Source: Granulosicoccus sp045106855 (lineage in GTDB: Bacteria; Pseudomonadota; Gammaproteobacteria; Granulosicoccales; Granulosicoccaceae). From it: DNA of 64,000 nucleotides. Under the pieces are notes generated by a model. It was not told where the DNA came from. It saw only the letters and a program-made list of their open reading frames with translations, and did not search any database. The position numbers and the translations under genes are program-made. The stretch is from contig JBGCFI010000018.1 in NCBI GenBank assembly GCA_045106855.1, positions 62,001-126,000 of the forward strand, read 5' to 3'. Below are positions 28,046 through 36,746 of the stretch, piece after piece. Positions within the stretch are counted from its first letter, which is position 1; each line of letters starts with the position of its first letter.

Positions 28046-28768
28046 TTATTCTGGTTTGTTCTGGAATTCGAGTTCATTTCTAACAAACCTGCTGGTATTG
28101 TTGTAGTGAGATAGCAGTAGATGTACTGCAAGGTCAGCATCTCGCGCTAATACCGCGTCACATATATTATTGTGTTCCTCAGTCACGTCTCTGTCAGGGT
28201 ATGCTGCTGAAACGCAAAGTTGTCGGTACCGAACATTCTGTTCATAAAGCTGAGCGCAATATTTTAAAAGAATGGAAGATCCGCAAAGACTGATCAGGGT
28301 TTCGTGAAATGTTTTATGCGCAAATTCCCAATCCGAATTTGATGCGGGTTCTTTGTCAGTTGCGGCACGCGGTATACGAGACAATCGGTAATTAGCTAGA
28401 ATCAATTGTTCTTCCCATTGATTGTTGCCGTTGGCAATGGATTCTCGTAATGCACGTTCTTCTAGCCAGCATCGGGTTTGCAGCAGGTCGTCATACTCTC
28501 TCTGGCTGATCTGACTGACACGGAAACCACGTTGATCGATTCTCTCTACCAGGTAATCGGATGTGAGCAGGCTTAGCGCCTCTCGTAATGGACTGGTGCC
28601 AACCCCGTATTCTTTGCGCAGTTGCTCTACTTTCAACTTTACACCGGGCTGGAGTCTGCCGGATACGATGTCTCGCCTGAGGGTATGATAGACACGCTGG
28701 GTTATCGATTCCGCAACACCGCTTTCCGCAATCAGGTGCAAGTGAGTTCCTTCTTTGTCGGCGACCAT
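28046..28768 (-). CDS. GntR-family regulator, FCD (FadR-like) subgroup
   Basis: 240 residues with an N-terminal winged HTH (about 20-90: RVYHTLRRDIVSGRLQPGVK, YGVGTSPLREALSLL) and a C-terminal helical FCD ligand domain with metal-binding His/Asp pattern (WEFAHKTFHETLISLCGSS, EEHNNICDAVLARD). The group senses small organic acids and represses catabolic genes. The gene begins 2 bases after the metallo-hydrolase gene ends, so the two form an operon divergent from the hydrolase at 29945. It is the best candidate regulator of the 28-36.6 kb catabolic island. Confidence 0.88.
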   Translation of the reverse strand: MVADKEGTHLHLIAESGVAESITQRVYHTLRRDIVSGRLQPGVKLKVEQLRKEYGVGTSPLREALSLLTSDYLVERIDQRGFRVSQISQREYDDLLQTRCWLEERALRESIANGNNQWEEQLILANYRLSRIPRAATDKEPASNSDWEFAHKTFHETLISLCGSSILLKYCAQLYEQNVRYRQLCVSAAYPDRDVTEEHNNICDAVLARDADLAVHLLLSHYNNTSRFVRNELEFQNKPE

Positions 28769-28770
28769 CG

Positions 28771-29841
28771 TTATTCCCTTGGCAGGATAAGGGATACCAG
28801 GTCAGTGCCCACTATCGTTGCACCCTTGTATCCGCTTACTGATACGGCCTCCTCGTAGTCTGTTGTGGACAACGCGCCTCCGGGAATGGGATAAGGGCCC
28901 TGGTTCTTGGCGTCTAGCGGTGGGATAAGGTGGGTTAGCATAAGATGACTTGCTCCAACTCTAGCTGCCATGGCACCCAGATCGGTGGCTGTGCTTTGAC
29001 GGTAAAAGATAGGTGCGGGAAACCCGCTATTTCTGTCGGGGCCCATAACGGGATGAATGGTTGAATGCACAATGACATCGGCACCCGTGGCCAATGTTTC
29101 TACTTGCGCAGACGTAGAGGAATCTCGTGGAGGCGCTGGTTTGTCGTTGCCGGCATCGCCCCCAATCACCACACTACCGGCAGGCGTATCGACCCGATAA
29201 GATGCATGACCGGGAATATGTCTTGAGTTTATTGCCAGCACTGCCACGTCGCCAGAACTCCAGACCTTCTCCGGTTTTTCAAGGTTTTCGAACGTCATGA
29301 CATTGATCAAGTCAGCAGGTCCTTGTGGCAGACGCTTGGGGTTTTCACCAAGGCGCTGGGCTATTTCACCGGAATAATGCAAGGCGTCACCAATGTGCGC
29401 GGCAAAGGCGCGGCCGCTTAGCGTATGGCCCTTCGGCGATTTAGTGTCGTCGCTGACGACGAAATCGACTTTCGGTCCCGATGAATTGAAATGCCAGCGA
29501 AGCTGCATTAGATCAATCAGTCCCTCTGTATGGTCAGAATGCAGATGCGTGATAAATATGGCGTCCAGCTTGCCAACGGGGACATTGACTTCTGAGAGGC
29601 GTTGGGTAGTTCCGCGTCCAGCGTCAAATTGCAACGCGACATCATTACAGCCCTTGTCTGAGTCCCCATACTGTATGAGCGTGCCTGCACCGGCCTGGCC
29701 ACGGAACACGGGTGGACCGCCCTGGGTGCCAGTCAGCGTAATCTTCAAGCAAGGCGCAGCGTGAGCTGACATACCACTGAGTATAGAGATGCAAAAGAGG
29801 CTGGTAAGAGCCCATCGTGTATGTGATCGATACTTGAACAT
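28771..29841 (-). CDS. Exported MBL-fold metallo-hydrolase (RNase Z/arylsulfatase-like subgroup)
   Basis: 356 residues. The signal peptide spans about 1-29 (ending SGMSAHAAP). The zinc-binding motif THLHSDHTEG holds His99, His101, Asp103 and His104; further ligands lie in SRHIPGHASY, VIGGDAGND and LMLTHLIPP. The export signal argues against tRNA processing; exported relatives hydrolyse small esters, lactones or sulfates. Operon position with the GntR regulator and divergence from a ring-cleavage/FAH gene set suggest it acts on a periplasmic precursor of the pathway substrate. Confidence 0.82.
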   Translation of the reverse strand: MFKYRSHTRWALTSLFCISILSGMSAHAAPCLKITLTGTQGGPPVFRGQAGAGTLIQYGDSDKGCNDVALQFDAGRGTTQRLSEVNVPVGKLDAIFITHLHSDHTEGLIDLMQLRWHFNSSGPKVDFVVSDDTKSPKGHTLSGRAFAAHIGDALHYSGEIAQRLGENPKRLPQGPADLINVMTFENLEKPEKVWSSGDVAVLAINSRHIPGHASYRVDTPAGSVVIGGDAGNDKPAPPRDSSTSAQVETLATGADVIVHSTIHPVMGPDRNSGFPAPIFYRQSTATDLGAMAARVGASHLMLTHLIPPLDAKNQGPYPIPGGALSTTDYEEAVSVSGYKGATIVGTDLVSLILPRE

Positions 29842-29879
29842 GGCTAGACCTCGATATTGCTCAATACTAGATTTCCATT

Positions 29880-29887
29880 ATGTGGAT
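29880..29887. promoter_or_regulatory. ATGTGGAT motif in divergent promoter, first copy (candidate GntR operator)
   Basis: The divergent region between the metallo-hydrolase gene and the FAH-family gene contains TTCCATTATGTGGAT, a short imperfect dyad. The same octamer ATGTGGAT recurs at 31335-31342 in the next divergent promoter of the island. Shared sites at both promoters would fit control by the local GntR regulator. The motif is short, so chance recurrence is possible. Confidence 0.35.
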
Positions 29888-29944
29888 ATTTGTTTAACAT
29901 GGTCAAATAAATCTGTATTTTTTTAGCTTCAAGGGAGCACTGTC

Positions 29945-30805
29945 ATTAGAATCGTCACGTTCAAGGGTCCTGATGGGCCACGCATTGGCCTGCTGGACGG
30001 GGATCAGCTTGTCGACCTTTCATCGGTGGACTCTAAGGCTCCAACGTCCCTGCAGAATGTTATCGAGGCGGATAATTGGAAAGAACTTCAAGCCTTAGCC
30101 GATCGGGCGACTGACTCGGACCGAATCAGCCTTGATTCCATCGAATATCTTGTGCCGATCGAGAAACCCGGAAAGATCCTTTGTCTGGGTCTTAACTACA
30201 TGGAGCACGTTGATGAAGGTATCTTTGAAAAACAGCCTTTTCCGACTATTTTCATGCGTAGCAGTACCTCCATGGTTGCTCATGAACAACCGGTAGTCCG
30301 GCCGCGCAATTCGGTCACTCTGGATTACGAAGCCGAGCTGGCTCTGATTATTGGCACGCGGGCAAGGCACTTAACAGCAGAGAACGCACTTGATCATATT
30401 GCCGGATATACCTGCAGCAATGACGGTTCGGTGCGGGAATACCAGCGCCACACTATTCAGTGGACGATGGGTAAGAATTTTGACAATACGGGTCCTATCG
30501 GCCCGGTATTTGTTACTGCCGACGAGCTTCCTCCAGGTGCTGCCGGTTTGAATATCATGTGTCGTTTGAACGGGGAGACTGTTCAGTCAAGCAACACCGA
30601 TATGATGATGTTTCCCGTGGTAGAGACACTCGTATACCTGACTGAAGGTTTGACGCTGGAACCGGGTGATATTGTACTAATGGGCACACCTTCAGGTGTG
30701 GGACATGCGCGCAAGCCACAGCTCTGGATGAAAGATGGCGACACGGTCGAGGTCGAAATCGAACAGATCGGAGTATTGCGAAATCCGGTCGTTGACGAAA
30801 CGTAG
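29945..30805 (+). CDS. Fumarylacetoacetate hydrolase family protein (probable AUU start codon)
   Basis: A 286-residue enzyme of the FAH/MhpD group, which hydrolyses or isomerises C-C bonds in ring-cleavage products. Signatures are CLGLNYMEHVDEG, the metal ligands in LDYEAELALIIG, NDGSVREYQ and VLMGTPSGVGHARKP. The family N-terminal domain (RIVTFKGPDGPRIG) is intact only if translation starts at ATT 29945. That codon is preceded by AAGGGAG with 7-base spacing, and an in-frame stop lies at 29924-29926 with no ATG, GTG, TTG or CTG between. The first standard start (CTG 29990 or GTG 30026) would truncate the N-terminal domain. It is the first plus-strand gene of the catabolic island. Confidence 0.85.
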   Translation: MRIVTFKGPDGPRIGLLDGDQLVDLSSVDSKAPTSLQNVIEADNWKELQALADRATDSDRISLDSIEYLVPIEKPGKILCLGLNYMEHVDEGIFEKQPFPTIFMRSSTSMVAHEQPVVRPRNSVTLDYEAELALIIGTRARHLTAENALDHIAGYTCSNDGSVREYQRHTIQWTMGKNFDNTGPIGPVFVTADELPPGAAGLNIMCRLNGETVQSSNTDMMMFPVVETLVYLTEGLTLEPGDIVLMGTPSGVGHARKPQLWMKDGDTVEVEIEQIGVLRNPVVDET

Positions 30806-30899
30806 GGCTGGTTGCTGAAATAGACGGTATTATTTGGCTACACCGGATGCGCAATAGAGAATTGTCTGCAGCCAGGAGTCCCGATATGTCAGTTTATTG

Positions 30900-31286
30900 T
30901 TATGAGAGTTTAACTGACTGTGACGATAAAGCTGTAGAGAATTGAGGCGATCCTTCGTTAATCAGCCATCGCCGCAAGCGATATTTCCTGACGTTTTTGG
31001 CGTGCATTGGATCGTTTTCGGCCAATACGCGCGCTTCTTCCAGAGAACCGCATCGATAGATCACCAAGCCGGAACCTTCCATGAGCGTTCCTGTGTCATC
31101 TGACAAGGGACCCGCCAGGAATAGCTTGCCTTCAGTCTCAAGTTTGCGTTGGTATTCCAGATGCTCTGGGAGTATTGTCTTTAGTGCCAGTTCATCGCTT
31201 ATAGGTGTGCTTTCTGTCACGTATAGCTCCAGGGCCAAAGCACCTCTTTGCTTTGCGCTTGCTTTGTAAGTACTCCAATCCGGCAT
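30900..31286 (-). CDS. YciI-family protein
   Basis: 128 residues with a dimeric alpha/beta-barrel YciI domain: LFLAGPLSDDTGTLMEGSG, EEARVLAENDPMHAKN (the conserved His/Asp site in DPMHA) and YRLRRWLIN. Members are small enzymes acting on chlorinated or lactone intermediates, or of unknown role. It is on the opposite strand between plus-strand catabolic genes, with a strong ribosome site (GAGGAG) before ATG 31286. It shares a divergent promoter region with the nitroreductase gene. Confidence 0.8.
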   Translation of the reverse strand: MPDWSTYKASAKQRGALALELYVTESTPISDELALKTILPEHLEYQRKLETEGKLFLAGPLSDDTGTLMEGSGLVIYRCGSLEEARVLAENDPMHAKNVRKYRLRRWLINEGSPQFSTALSSQSVKLS

Positions 31287-31328
31287 TCTTATCTCCTCGT
31301 TCAATACACCGGATAGTAATCTACAACA

Positions 31329-31350
31329 CAATTAATGTGGATTTTAATTG
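31329..31350. promoter_or_regulatory. Palindromic operator candidate between yciI-like and nitroreductase genes
   Basis: A perfect 7-bp inverted repeat, CAATTAA-N8-TTAATTG, lies in the 121-base divergent promoter. Its spacer contains most of the second ATGTGGAT copy (31335-31342) that is shared with the FAH/metallo-hydrolase promoter. It is a plausible regulator site for this island. Confidence 0.4.
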
Positions 31351-31407
31351 ACTTGAGGGGATGAATATAGTTATTTTCTGTATACCTTCTTAGCAGACGC
31401 CAAATCA

Positions 31408-32076
31408 GTGAATAACGGCAAGACTCCCACCGACAATTCCGCCCGGCGTGAAAAAGCGCAGCAAGACGTGCGAGATTTGCGGCAGAGAATCTCACATCTG
31501 GACAGCGACTCTATCGACTTGATTCTGACCGGCGCGCGTTCTCACTACGCCTGGAAAAATGAGCCCGTTACGGACGAGCAGATTCGACAGATGTATAACA
31601 TCGTCAAAATGGGATCCACTAGCATGAACGGATGTCCAGCGCGGTTCGTTTTCGTAAACACTGAAGAGGGTCGTGAACGCATCGCCAAATCACTGAAACC
31701 TGCCAATGTCCCCAAAGTGGCGGGCGCACCCCTTACCGTTATCATCGCCTATGATCTGGAATTCTGGACGCATCTTCCCGAGCTATTCCCCCACGAGGAC
31801 CGTCGCCACCTGTTTGAAGGAAAAGAGGCGTACTGCCTCGATACCGCTTATAGAAATTCAACACTGCAAGGTGCGTATTTAATGATAGCGGCGAGAGCGA
31901 TGGGTTTGGATGTCGGGGCAATGAGTGGTTTTTCCAACGAAATTATTGATCAGGAATTCTTTGCAGGGACTACCTTGCGGTCTAATTTTTTGTGCAACAT
32001 CGGTGTTGCTGAAGAAAGCGCGTTATTCCAGAGACTTCCAAGATTCGATTTCGATCAGGTCTGTTCATATGCCTGA
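31408..32076 (+). CDS. Nitroreductase-family protein (RutE/HadB-like)
   Basis: A 222-residue FMN enzyme resembling RutE (proposed malonic semialdehyde reductase): MGSTSMNGCPARFVFVNT, NVPKVAGAPLTVIIAYDLEF, LPELFPHEDRR and RAMGLDVGAMSGF. In this cluster it may reduce an aldehyde, quinone or unsaturated intermediate. It starts with GTG and opens a co-directional run nitroreductase, osmC-like, TRAP P-Q-M, dioxygenase with gaps of 31-59 bases. Confidence 0.83.
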   Translation: MNNGKTPTDNSARREKAQQDVRDLRQRISHLDSDSIDLILTGARSHYAWKNEPVTDEQIRQMYNIVKMGSTSMNGCPARFVFVNTEEGRERIAKSLKPANVPKVAGAPLTVIIAYDLEFWTHLPELFPHEDRRHLFEGKEAYCLDTAYRNSTLQGAYLMIAARAMGLDVGAMSGFSNEIIDQEFFAGTTLRSNFLCNIGVAEESALFQRLPRFDFDQVCSYA

Positions 32077-32107
32077 TATCTGCTACCAACCCTGAGTCTC
32101 GGTTCCT

Positions 32108-32572
32108 ATGACATCACCTAATGTCAGAGTTAAAAACACGGTAATACTGCGTGCTTCGGCCAACTGCCCATCCCATTCCTTGTCGAAAGTCAGCGTACGC
32201 GATGTGGAGTTCGCCATCGATGAGCCGGTGGAAAGGGGTGGTAGCAACCTTGGGCCAACACCTACGGATGCTGCGTTAGCAGCACTGATTGGCTGTACCA
32301 ATGTCATTGGCCACAAGTGCGCCTCACGACTTGCTATCGATATTGGTGAACTGCATATCGATGCCAGTTGTGAATTTGACAGAAGAGGAGTTACTTTGCA
32401 GGAAGGTATCGATGTACCGTTTGTTAGTATCGCGTTAACCATCACGACCAGCAACCGTGTTTCTGAAAACAAACTTAAACAGCTTGCTGAGGAAGTATCT
32501 ATTTATTGTCCGTTGTCAAAGTTATTTCGGCAGGCGGGTACATCAATAGAAGAAAACTGGATTTCAGGCTAG
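32108..32572 (+). CDS. OsmC-family protein
   Basis: 154 residues with the two reactive Cys positions of the OsmC/Ohr fold, in ALIGCTNVIGHKCASRL and IYCPLSKLF, and the central GGSNLGPTPTDAALAALIG. OsmC-like proteins reduce organic hydroperoxides or detoxify electrophiles. In this operon it may protect against reactive ring-cleavage intermediates. Confidence 0.82.
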   Translation: MTSPNVRVKNTVILRASANCPSHSLSKVSVRDVEFAIDEPVERGGSNLGPTPTDAALAALIGCTNVIGHKCASRLAIDIGELHIDASCEFDRRGVTLQEGIDVPFVSIALTITTSNRVSENKLKQLAEEVSIYCPLSKLFRQAGTSIEENWISG

Positions 32573-32631
32573 ACAGAGCGAAGACTCGCGCAGCATGAAC
32601 TGTCCATTGACACTAACTTGGAGACAACATT

Positions 32632-33729
32632 GTGGATCTACAGACACTACGGCATAAAATCGGACTGGTAGCGCTGGCTATCACTGCAACTGCAACGGTA
32701 GCACTGCCTTCACAAGCGATTGCTACCGAATCGATCAATATGATTGCTATCGATGGCTATCCTGAGCGCTCTATGTGGGTGCGGGAATTTTCCGGTTTTT
32801 TCATACCCCGCGTCAACGAGGAGCTGGAGAAAACCGGCAATTTCGAGATCAACTGGCAAGAAGCGTATGGCGGACAAATTGTCAAACCGCGCGGCGTTCT
32901 GGAGGGTATTAAGCTGGGCCTGGGCGATATAGGCATTGTCACAACCATTTTTCACAACTCCAAACTTCCGAGCCAGGGTATCTCAGCGGTTACCCCGTTC
33001 ATCGCTTCAGATGCCAGGGTCGTCGCCAAGGCGGTAGATGAAATTGCCAGAGAATTTCCTCAGATGGGAAGAGAGCTTGAAGCTGAGAACCAGGTCTATC
33101 TGGCAACCGGTGTCGTACTCGATACCTATCAATTGTTTTCGTCAACGCCCATAAATTCCCTGGATGATCTGAAGGGTAAAAAAGTTGCTGGTGCTGGATA
33201 CAATCTTAGATATCTGGAAGGTATTGAGGGTGCGGCTGGTGTACGCGGTGGCTTACCCAATTTCTACAACATGCTACAAACCGGGCTTGTTGATGCCGCT
33301 ATGTTGTGGCCGGAGGCTGCCAAGACTTTCAAGATCGCAGAAGTTGCACCTTACATGCTCAAAGTTGATCTTGGCGCAGTGAACTCAAAGACGGTTACCG
33401 TCAACAAGGATATCTGGCAGAAGTTGCCTGACGAGGTCAAAACGATTTTGCAGTCGGTAGCTATTGAATATCGTGATCACGTTGCATCAATCGCGATGGA
33501 TGCTGCGTCTGCATCCCTGGATGCGTACAAGGCTGGTGGTGGTGATGTTATCGAATTGCCAGCTGATGCGCGTGCACAGTGGGCAACTGCCATGCCCAAT
33601 ATTGCCAAGGACTGGGCGGCGAGCCTGGATCAGGCTGGCGCTCCGGGTTCCGACATGTTAAAGGCCTATATTGAGAAATTGAAAGCAGCAGGATTTACCC
33701 CTGTCAGAGACTGGGCTGCGGAGCTTTAG
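32632..33729 (+). CDS. dctP: TRAP transporter substrate-binding protein (DctP type)
   Basis: 365 residues. Signal peptide about 1-32 (ending SQAIATES). DctP features include EAYGGQIVKPRGVLEGIKLG, TPINSLDDLKGKKVAGAGYN, and YNMLQTGLVDAAMLWPEAAK in place of the usual selectivity-helix sequence; the canonical ligand-carboxylate Arg is not obvious. It binds an organic acid or aromatic acid in the periplasm for the QM permease that follows. The GTG start has GGAG upstream. Confidence 0.87.
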   Translation: MDLQTLRHKIGLVALAITATATVALPSQAIATESINMIAIDGYPERSMWVREFSGFFIPRVNEELEKTGNFEINWQEAYGGQIVKPRGVLEGIKLGLGDIGIVTTIFHNSKLPSQGISAVTPFIASDARVVAKAVDEIAREFPQMGRELEAENQVYLATGVVLDTYQLFSSTPINSLDDLKGKKVAGAGYNLRYLEGIEGAAGVRGGLPNFYNMLQTGLVDAAMLWPEAAKTFKIAEVAPYMLKVDLGAVNSKTVTVNKDIWQKLPDEVKTILQSVAIEYRDHVASIAMDAASASLDAYKAGGGDVIELPADARAQWATAMPNIAKDWAASLDQAGAPGSDMLKAYIEKLKAAGFTPVRDWAAEL

Positions 33730-33765
33730 CAGACATCGATTGTTTGCCTCGCGCTCACTGTGCGT

Positions 33766-34380
33766 ATGTATAACGTACAACAACTAGGACGTCTTTTCCA
33801 CGGCATTGCCATGGTTGCCAATGCCGCTGGAACACTCGTCATTTTTGCGTTGATCGCTCTCATGAATGCCGATGTGTTTTCGCGCAATTTCTTTGACGCA
33901 CCATTGCGCGGTGTTGTAGAGATGGTTATCTTTTCTTTGGTACTTATCGTCTTCTTACAGCTACCTGATGTCGTTCGAAAAAACCGCTTGACCCGATCGG
34001 ATGGCTTTCTTGTACTAGGCCGTAACCGCTTTCCGCGCTTTACCAACGTACTCGATAGAACGATTGACCTGGCAGCGGCCGTATTTATGGCTATGATTAC
34101 GTGGACTATGTGGCCGGAATTCACCGAATCGATCGCCACATGCCATTTTCTAACAGCGCCCGAGTTCGGGCCGGCACCCACCGGTGAGTTCATTGCAGAT
34201 TTAAAGGTAGCTCTGGCTCGCTGCGAGTATTTTGGTACACCTGGTGTTTTTACTGCACCCTGGTGGCCGGCAAAACTAGCCATCGTTTTCAGTTCCGGGT
34301 TATGCACCGTTATCTTCTGCTTGAAGGTGGTGTCAGGAGAACACCGGCTTCCTGATGGCAAGAGAGATGTTGCAGCATGA
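33766..34380 (+). CDS. dctQ: TRAP transporter small permease (DctQ type) with extended loop
   Basis: 204 residues with four membrane segments (RNFFDAPLRGVVEMV is a family signature). Between TM3 and TM4 there is an unusually long loop at about residues 119-162 with two Cys (126 and 153), which could form a periplasmic disulfide; standard DctQ proteins have only a short loop here. ATG 33766 is preferred over GTG 33760. The stop overlaps the dctM start by 4 bases. Confidence 0.82.
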   Translation: MYNVQQLGRLFHGIAMVANAAGTLVIFALIALMNADVFSRNFFDAPLRGVVEMVIFSLVLIVFLQLPDVVRKNRLTRSDGFLVLGRNRFPRFTNVLDRTIDLAAAVFMAMITWTMWPEFTESIATCHFLTAPEFGPAPTGEFIADLKVALARCEYFGTPGVFTAPWWPAKLAIVFSSGLCTVIFCLKVVSGEHRLPDGKRDVAA

Positions 34381-35687
34381 CGCCTGTTGAGATAGGTGCA
34401 TTTTCCGTACTGGCGATAGTTATCCTGATTTATCTCGGGGTCTATATACCCGTCGCTCTCGGACTCGTATCGTTTGTTTCCATCTGGTTAATTAGTGGTA
34501 AATCCATTCTGGCATTCAACTTTCTTAAAATCGCTGTCAGCGATGGAGTAACAGAATACGCATTTGCAACTATTCCATTATTTACCGTCATGGGTTTACT
34601 GGTTTCCCGAGCAGGGCTAGGCACGGATATCTATACGGTTCTGAATAGGGTATTTATTCGCATTACTGGCGGTATCGGCATGGCAACGGTTGGTGCCAAT
34701 GCGGTGTTTGCTGCTGTGACGGGTTCATCCATAGCATCTGCATCTGTATTTACAAGAATAGCGGTTCCCGAAATGCGCAAACTGAATTACAACAAACGAT
34801 TTGCCGTCGGGGTAGTTGCTGGTTCATCGGTTCTGGGCATGATCATCCCACCAAGTGCCATGCTCATTATTTATTCATTCGTATCCGAGCAATCGGTGGG
34901 AGACATGTTTCTGGCGGGTATTGTGCCGGGACTGATACTAACTGCGGCCTATATCGTGTGGATTTTCGCAGCATCAAGGGTGCAGCCTACTTATCTGGGT
35001 AGCAATCTCCACACGCTCGAAAGCCGGCCATTGAGCTTCATCGAAATTCTCGACAAGACGGTACCTATTGTTGTCTTGATCTCTATAGTCCTTGGAGGCA
35101 TATACACCGGCTGGCTAACGCCAGTGGAAGCTGGTGCTGCAGGAGCTCTTGCTGCACTGATAATTGCGTTGTTGCGTCGCGCCATTACCTGGCGGGGCTT
35201 GTGGGAGACGGCACTTGAAACCGGACATATCACAGCGGCCATTCTCTTTCTTATAGCCATGGCATCATTGTACAGCCGTATGTTGGGCTACGCCGGTTTA
35301 CCCAATGCCCTGGATGATGCACTCCAGACATACGATTTTGGTTTTGTCGAAGTTATGACGATTTATGTTTTATTGATGCTGTTTCTTGGAACCATTCTGG
35401 ATACTGCATCCATCATCCTTATCGTTGTGCCATTGTTTATTACATTGGTAGAATCAATGGGTATGAGTCTTGTATGGTTTGGCATAATCACTGTCATCGG
35501 TGCAGAGATCGGGTTGTTGACTCCTCCGCTGGGCATATCGTGCTTTGTTATCAAGACCAGCCTTAACGATCCGGATATCTCTTTGAAGGATGTCTTCCTG
35601 GGCGCCTTGCCATTTGCAGGCATCATGTTGTTGGTGCTCATTTTATTAATTAAATTCCCGGCACTATCCATTGGCATACTTGGCTAG
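34377..35687 (+). CDS. dctM: TRAP transporter large permease (DctM type)
   Basis: A 436-residue inner-membrane elevator-type permease of standard length. Signatures are PLFTVMGLLVSRAG, GSSIASASVFTRIAVPEM, ASGVVAGSS-like VVAGSSVLGMIIPPSAMLII and GAEIGLLTPPLGISCFVIK. It couples substrate uptake to a sodium gradient together with the P and Q subunits encoded immediately upstream. Confidence 0.93.
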   Translation: MTPVEIGAFSVLAIVILIYLGVYIPVALGLVSFVSIWLISGKSILAFNFLKIAVSDGVTEYAFATIPLFTVMGLLVSRAGLGTDIYTVLNRVFIRITGGIGMATVGANAVFAAVTGSSIASASVFTRIAVPEMRKLNYNKRFAVGVVAGSSVLGMIIPPSAMLIIYSFVSEQSVGDMFLAGIVPGLILTAAYIVWIFAASRVQPTYLGSNLHTLESRPLSFIEILDKTVPIVVLISIVLGGIYTGWLTPVEAGAAGALAALIIALLRRAITWRGLWETALETGHITAAILFLIAMASLYSRMLGYAGLPNALDDALQTYDFGFVEVMTIYVLLMLFLGTILDTASIILIVVPLFITLVESMGMSLVWFGIITVIGAEIGLLTPPLGISCFVIKTSLNDPDISLKDVFLGALPFAGIMLLVLILLIKFPALSIGILG

Positions 35688-35719
35688 CCTCAGGTCAGAA
35701 CGTATCAACAGGATTTCTT

Positions 35720-36595
35720 ATGCGCACGGTGAGTAAAGAAAGCATCACTCAGTCATTTATAGATTACATGGGTGATGAAACTGACGAGCGCCTGCGATTC
35801 GTGCTCGACTCGCTGGTCAGGCACCTGCATGACTTTGTCAGGGAGACCGAGCTTACCCATGATGAGTGGCGCAAGGGTCTTGAGCTACTGTTTGAGGCTG
35901 GCAACATCTCATCACGTGAGCGCAACGAATTTGTACTTTTTTCCGATGTCCTGGGGATGTCTTCGCTGGTTGACATGATGCATTCCCCTGACGGTGTAAC
36001 GCCGTCAAGTGTTCTAGGTCCATTTCATGTCCTTGGCGCTCCCGAGCTTGCAGTCGGTGGCGATATGCGAGGTGACAATGAGGGGAGCGCGGTCGTGGTA
36101 TCTGGCAAAGTACTTGGACAGGATGGGAGCCCCATCGAAGGTGCGATACTGGAAATCTGGCAGACGGCAGAAAACGGATTGTATTCCGGGCAGGATCCGG
36201 AGCAGACTGAATACAACTTACGCGCGCGTATGACAACCGGTGCCGAGGGTAGCTATCTGTTTTCCACGGTCAGGCCTGCGCCCTATACGGTGCCGGACGA
36301 TGGGCCTGTCGGGGAGCTGTTAAGGGCGACTGGCAGGCATCCGTGGCGGCCTTCGCATCTGCATTTTATTGTTACAGCCCCTGGCTATAAAACGCTGGTT
36401 ACCGAGGTTTTTCCCAGTGATGATCCCTATCTGGATCAGGATGCCGTGTTTGGTGTCCGGGAGAAGCTGATCATGGAGTATCAGGAACGTCATGATCATA
36501 CAGAGCTACCGGATCTGCTGAAAATCAAGAATAAACTGGAAGGTGAGCGCTACTACACCGTCGATTTTAACTTTGTACTGAAATCCGCTGACTGA
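35720..36595 (+). CDS. Intradiol ring-cleavage dioxygenase (hydroxyquinol/catechol 1,2-dioxygenase-like)
   Basis: A 291-residue Fe(III) dioxygenase with the N-terminal helical dimerisation domain and the catalytic beta-sandwich. Likely iron ligands are Tyr in ENGLYSGQDP, Tyr in RPAPYTVPDDGP and the two His in RPSHLHFIV. Length and arrangement fit the hydroxyquinol/catechol class rather than two-subunit protocatechuate enzymes. It ends the TRAP-dioxygenase operon, so the imported compound or its derivative is probably a catechol- or hydroxyquinol-like ring. No maleylacetate reductase or muconate cycloisomerase is seen. Confidence 0.87.
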   Translation: MRTVSKESITQSFIDYMGDETDERLRFVLDSLVRHLHDFVRETELTHDEWRKGLELLFEAGNISSRERNEFVLFSDVLGMSSLVDMMHSPDGVTPSSVLGPFHVLGAPELAVGGDMRGDNEGSAVVVSGKVLGQDGSPIEGAILEIWQTAENGLYSGQDPEQTEYNLRARMTTGAEGSYLFSTVRPAPYTVPDDGPVGELLRATGRHPWRPSHLHFIVTAPGYKTLVTEVFPSDDPYLDQDAVFGVREKLIMEYQERHDHTELPDLLKIKNKLEGERYYTVDFNFVLKSAD

Positions 36596-36746
36596 CCATA
36601 GCGCTGCTATTCAGTAGAATTCGGTTGGCCACATTAAATTGGTCAGTTGTGCGGGTGGAGGAAACTAGAAACATTCGTACACAGCGATTTAAAGCAATAA
36701 CGTGCGTGTATGCTAAGCCAGCTTGGTTGTTATTGACGAGACGATA

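Noticed and set aside
30026..30028. GTG as start of the FAH-family gene
   Set aside because: It would remove 27 residues of the conserved N-terminal domain, which is read in frame back to ATT 29945.
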